Shown here: in pieces, positions 63,989 to 64,000 of the stretch
How the letters are laid out: every line of letters starts with the position of its first letter
Position numbering within the stretch: position 1 is the stretch's first letter
From: an uncultured Aquincola sp.
GTDB taxonomy: Bacteria; Pseudomonadota; Gammaproteobacteria; Burkholderiales; Burkholderiaceae
Direction: 5' to 3'
Assembly (NCBI GenBank): GCA_937883885.1
Contig: CAKZXL010000627.1
Location: forward strand, 43,969-107,968
DNA length: 64,000 nucleotides
Program-made: the position numbers and the translations under genes
Notes under the pieces: generated by a model
Database searches by the model: none
Seen by the model: the letters and a program-made list of their open reading frames with translations, nothing else
What the model was told of the DNA's origin: nothing

Positions 63989-64000
63989 CGTGGCTTCCTC

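Overview
The window is GC-rich, densely packed bacterial DNA. Its gene content points to a betaproteobacterium, most likely Burkholderiales: Bug-type tripartite-tricarboxylate receptors, a branched-chain-amino-acid-type ABC transporter, an OmpC-like porin remnant and many acyl-CoA genes. No rRNA, tRNA, CRISPR array or intact insertion sequence was seen. Almost the whole window (1 to about 62.7 kb) is one acyl-CoA catabolic super-cluster. It holds eleven acyl-CoA dehydrogenase-family genes, four CoA ligases, three single-domain crotonases plus a fused hydratase/dehydrogenase, two thiolase-family proteins, a biotin-dependent carboxylase and a dedicated ETF.

Layout. (1) 1-5.2 kb: badH and badI, the ring-opening steps of cyclohexanecarboxyl-CoA degradation, are followed by livF. 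Next come a frameshifted Bug receptor and a divergent Baeyer-Villiger monooxygenase. (2) 5.2-9.4 kb: acyl-CoA dehydrogenase, MmgE/PrpD protein, divergent crotonase, and remnants of an MFS permease and a porin. (3) 9.4-19.1 kb, minus strand: an eight-gene unit running from a FadH-like reductase through four acyl-CoA dehydrogenases, an SDR and a crotonase to a Bug receptor. (4) 19.3-28.7 kb: transglutaminase-like protein, alpha/beta hydrolase and CoA ligase; a divergent SDR without its catalytic Tyr/Lys; then a thiolase-like/DUF35 pair, acyl-CoA dehydrogenase, TauD-type dioxygenase and CoA ligase. (5) 28.8-48.2 kb, minus strand: a very long unit with acyl-CoA dehydrogenase, thiolase, FadJ-type fusion, AtuC/AtuF-like carboxylase, a pair of dehydrogenases, MoxR ATPase plus VWA protein, Nudix-MBL fusion, thioesterase, AtuA-like protein, another dehydrogenase, a MerR regulator and a hydrolase. 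(6) 48.3-54.1 kb: TetR regulator, CoA ligase, etfBA, CoA ligase. (7) 54.1-62.7 kb: acyl-CoA dehydrogenase, CoA-transferase, MmgE/PrpD, CitE-like lyase and citryl-CoA-lyase-like protein, running straight into bioB, panD, panB and panC. (8) 62.7-64 kb: a decayed second bioB-like gene, a terminator, and two small genes of the kind found on mobile elements.

The main observation is a 16-bp inverted repeat, consensus CCWAAC-N4-GTTAGG, found at seven places. It heads nearly every transcription unit in the cluster, including the promoter of the TetR gene. The simplest reading is one regulon under an acyl-CoA-responsive TetR repressor. It would cover uptake, CoA activation, ring cleavage, beta-oxidation, carboxylation of branched intermediates and electron transfer, and also synthesis of biotin (for the carboxylase) and pantothenate (for CoA).

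The substrate cannot be read from sequence. BadH/BadI indicate an alicyclic acid that ends as a pimeloyl-CoA-type dicarboxylate. The AtuA/AtuC/AtuF-like genes and the thiolase-like/DUF35 pair suggest a methyl-branched or terpenoid/naphthenic-type side chain. This assignment is inference.
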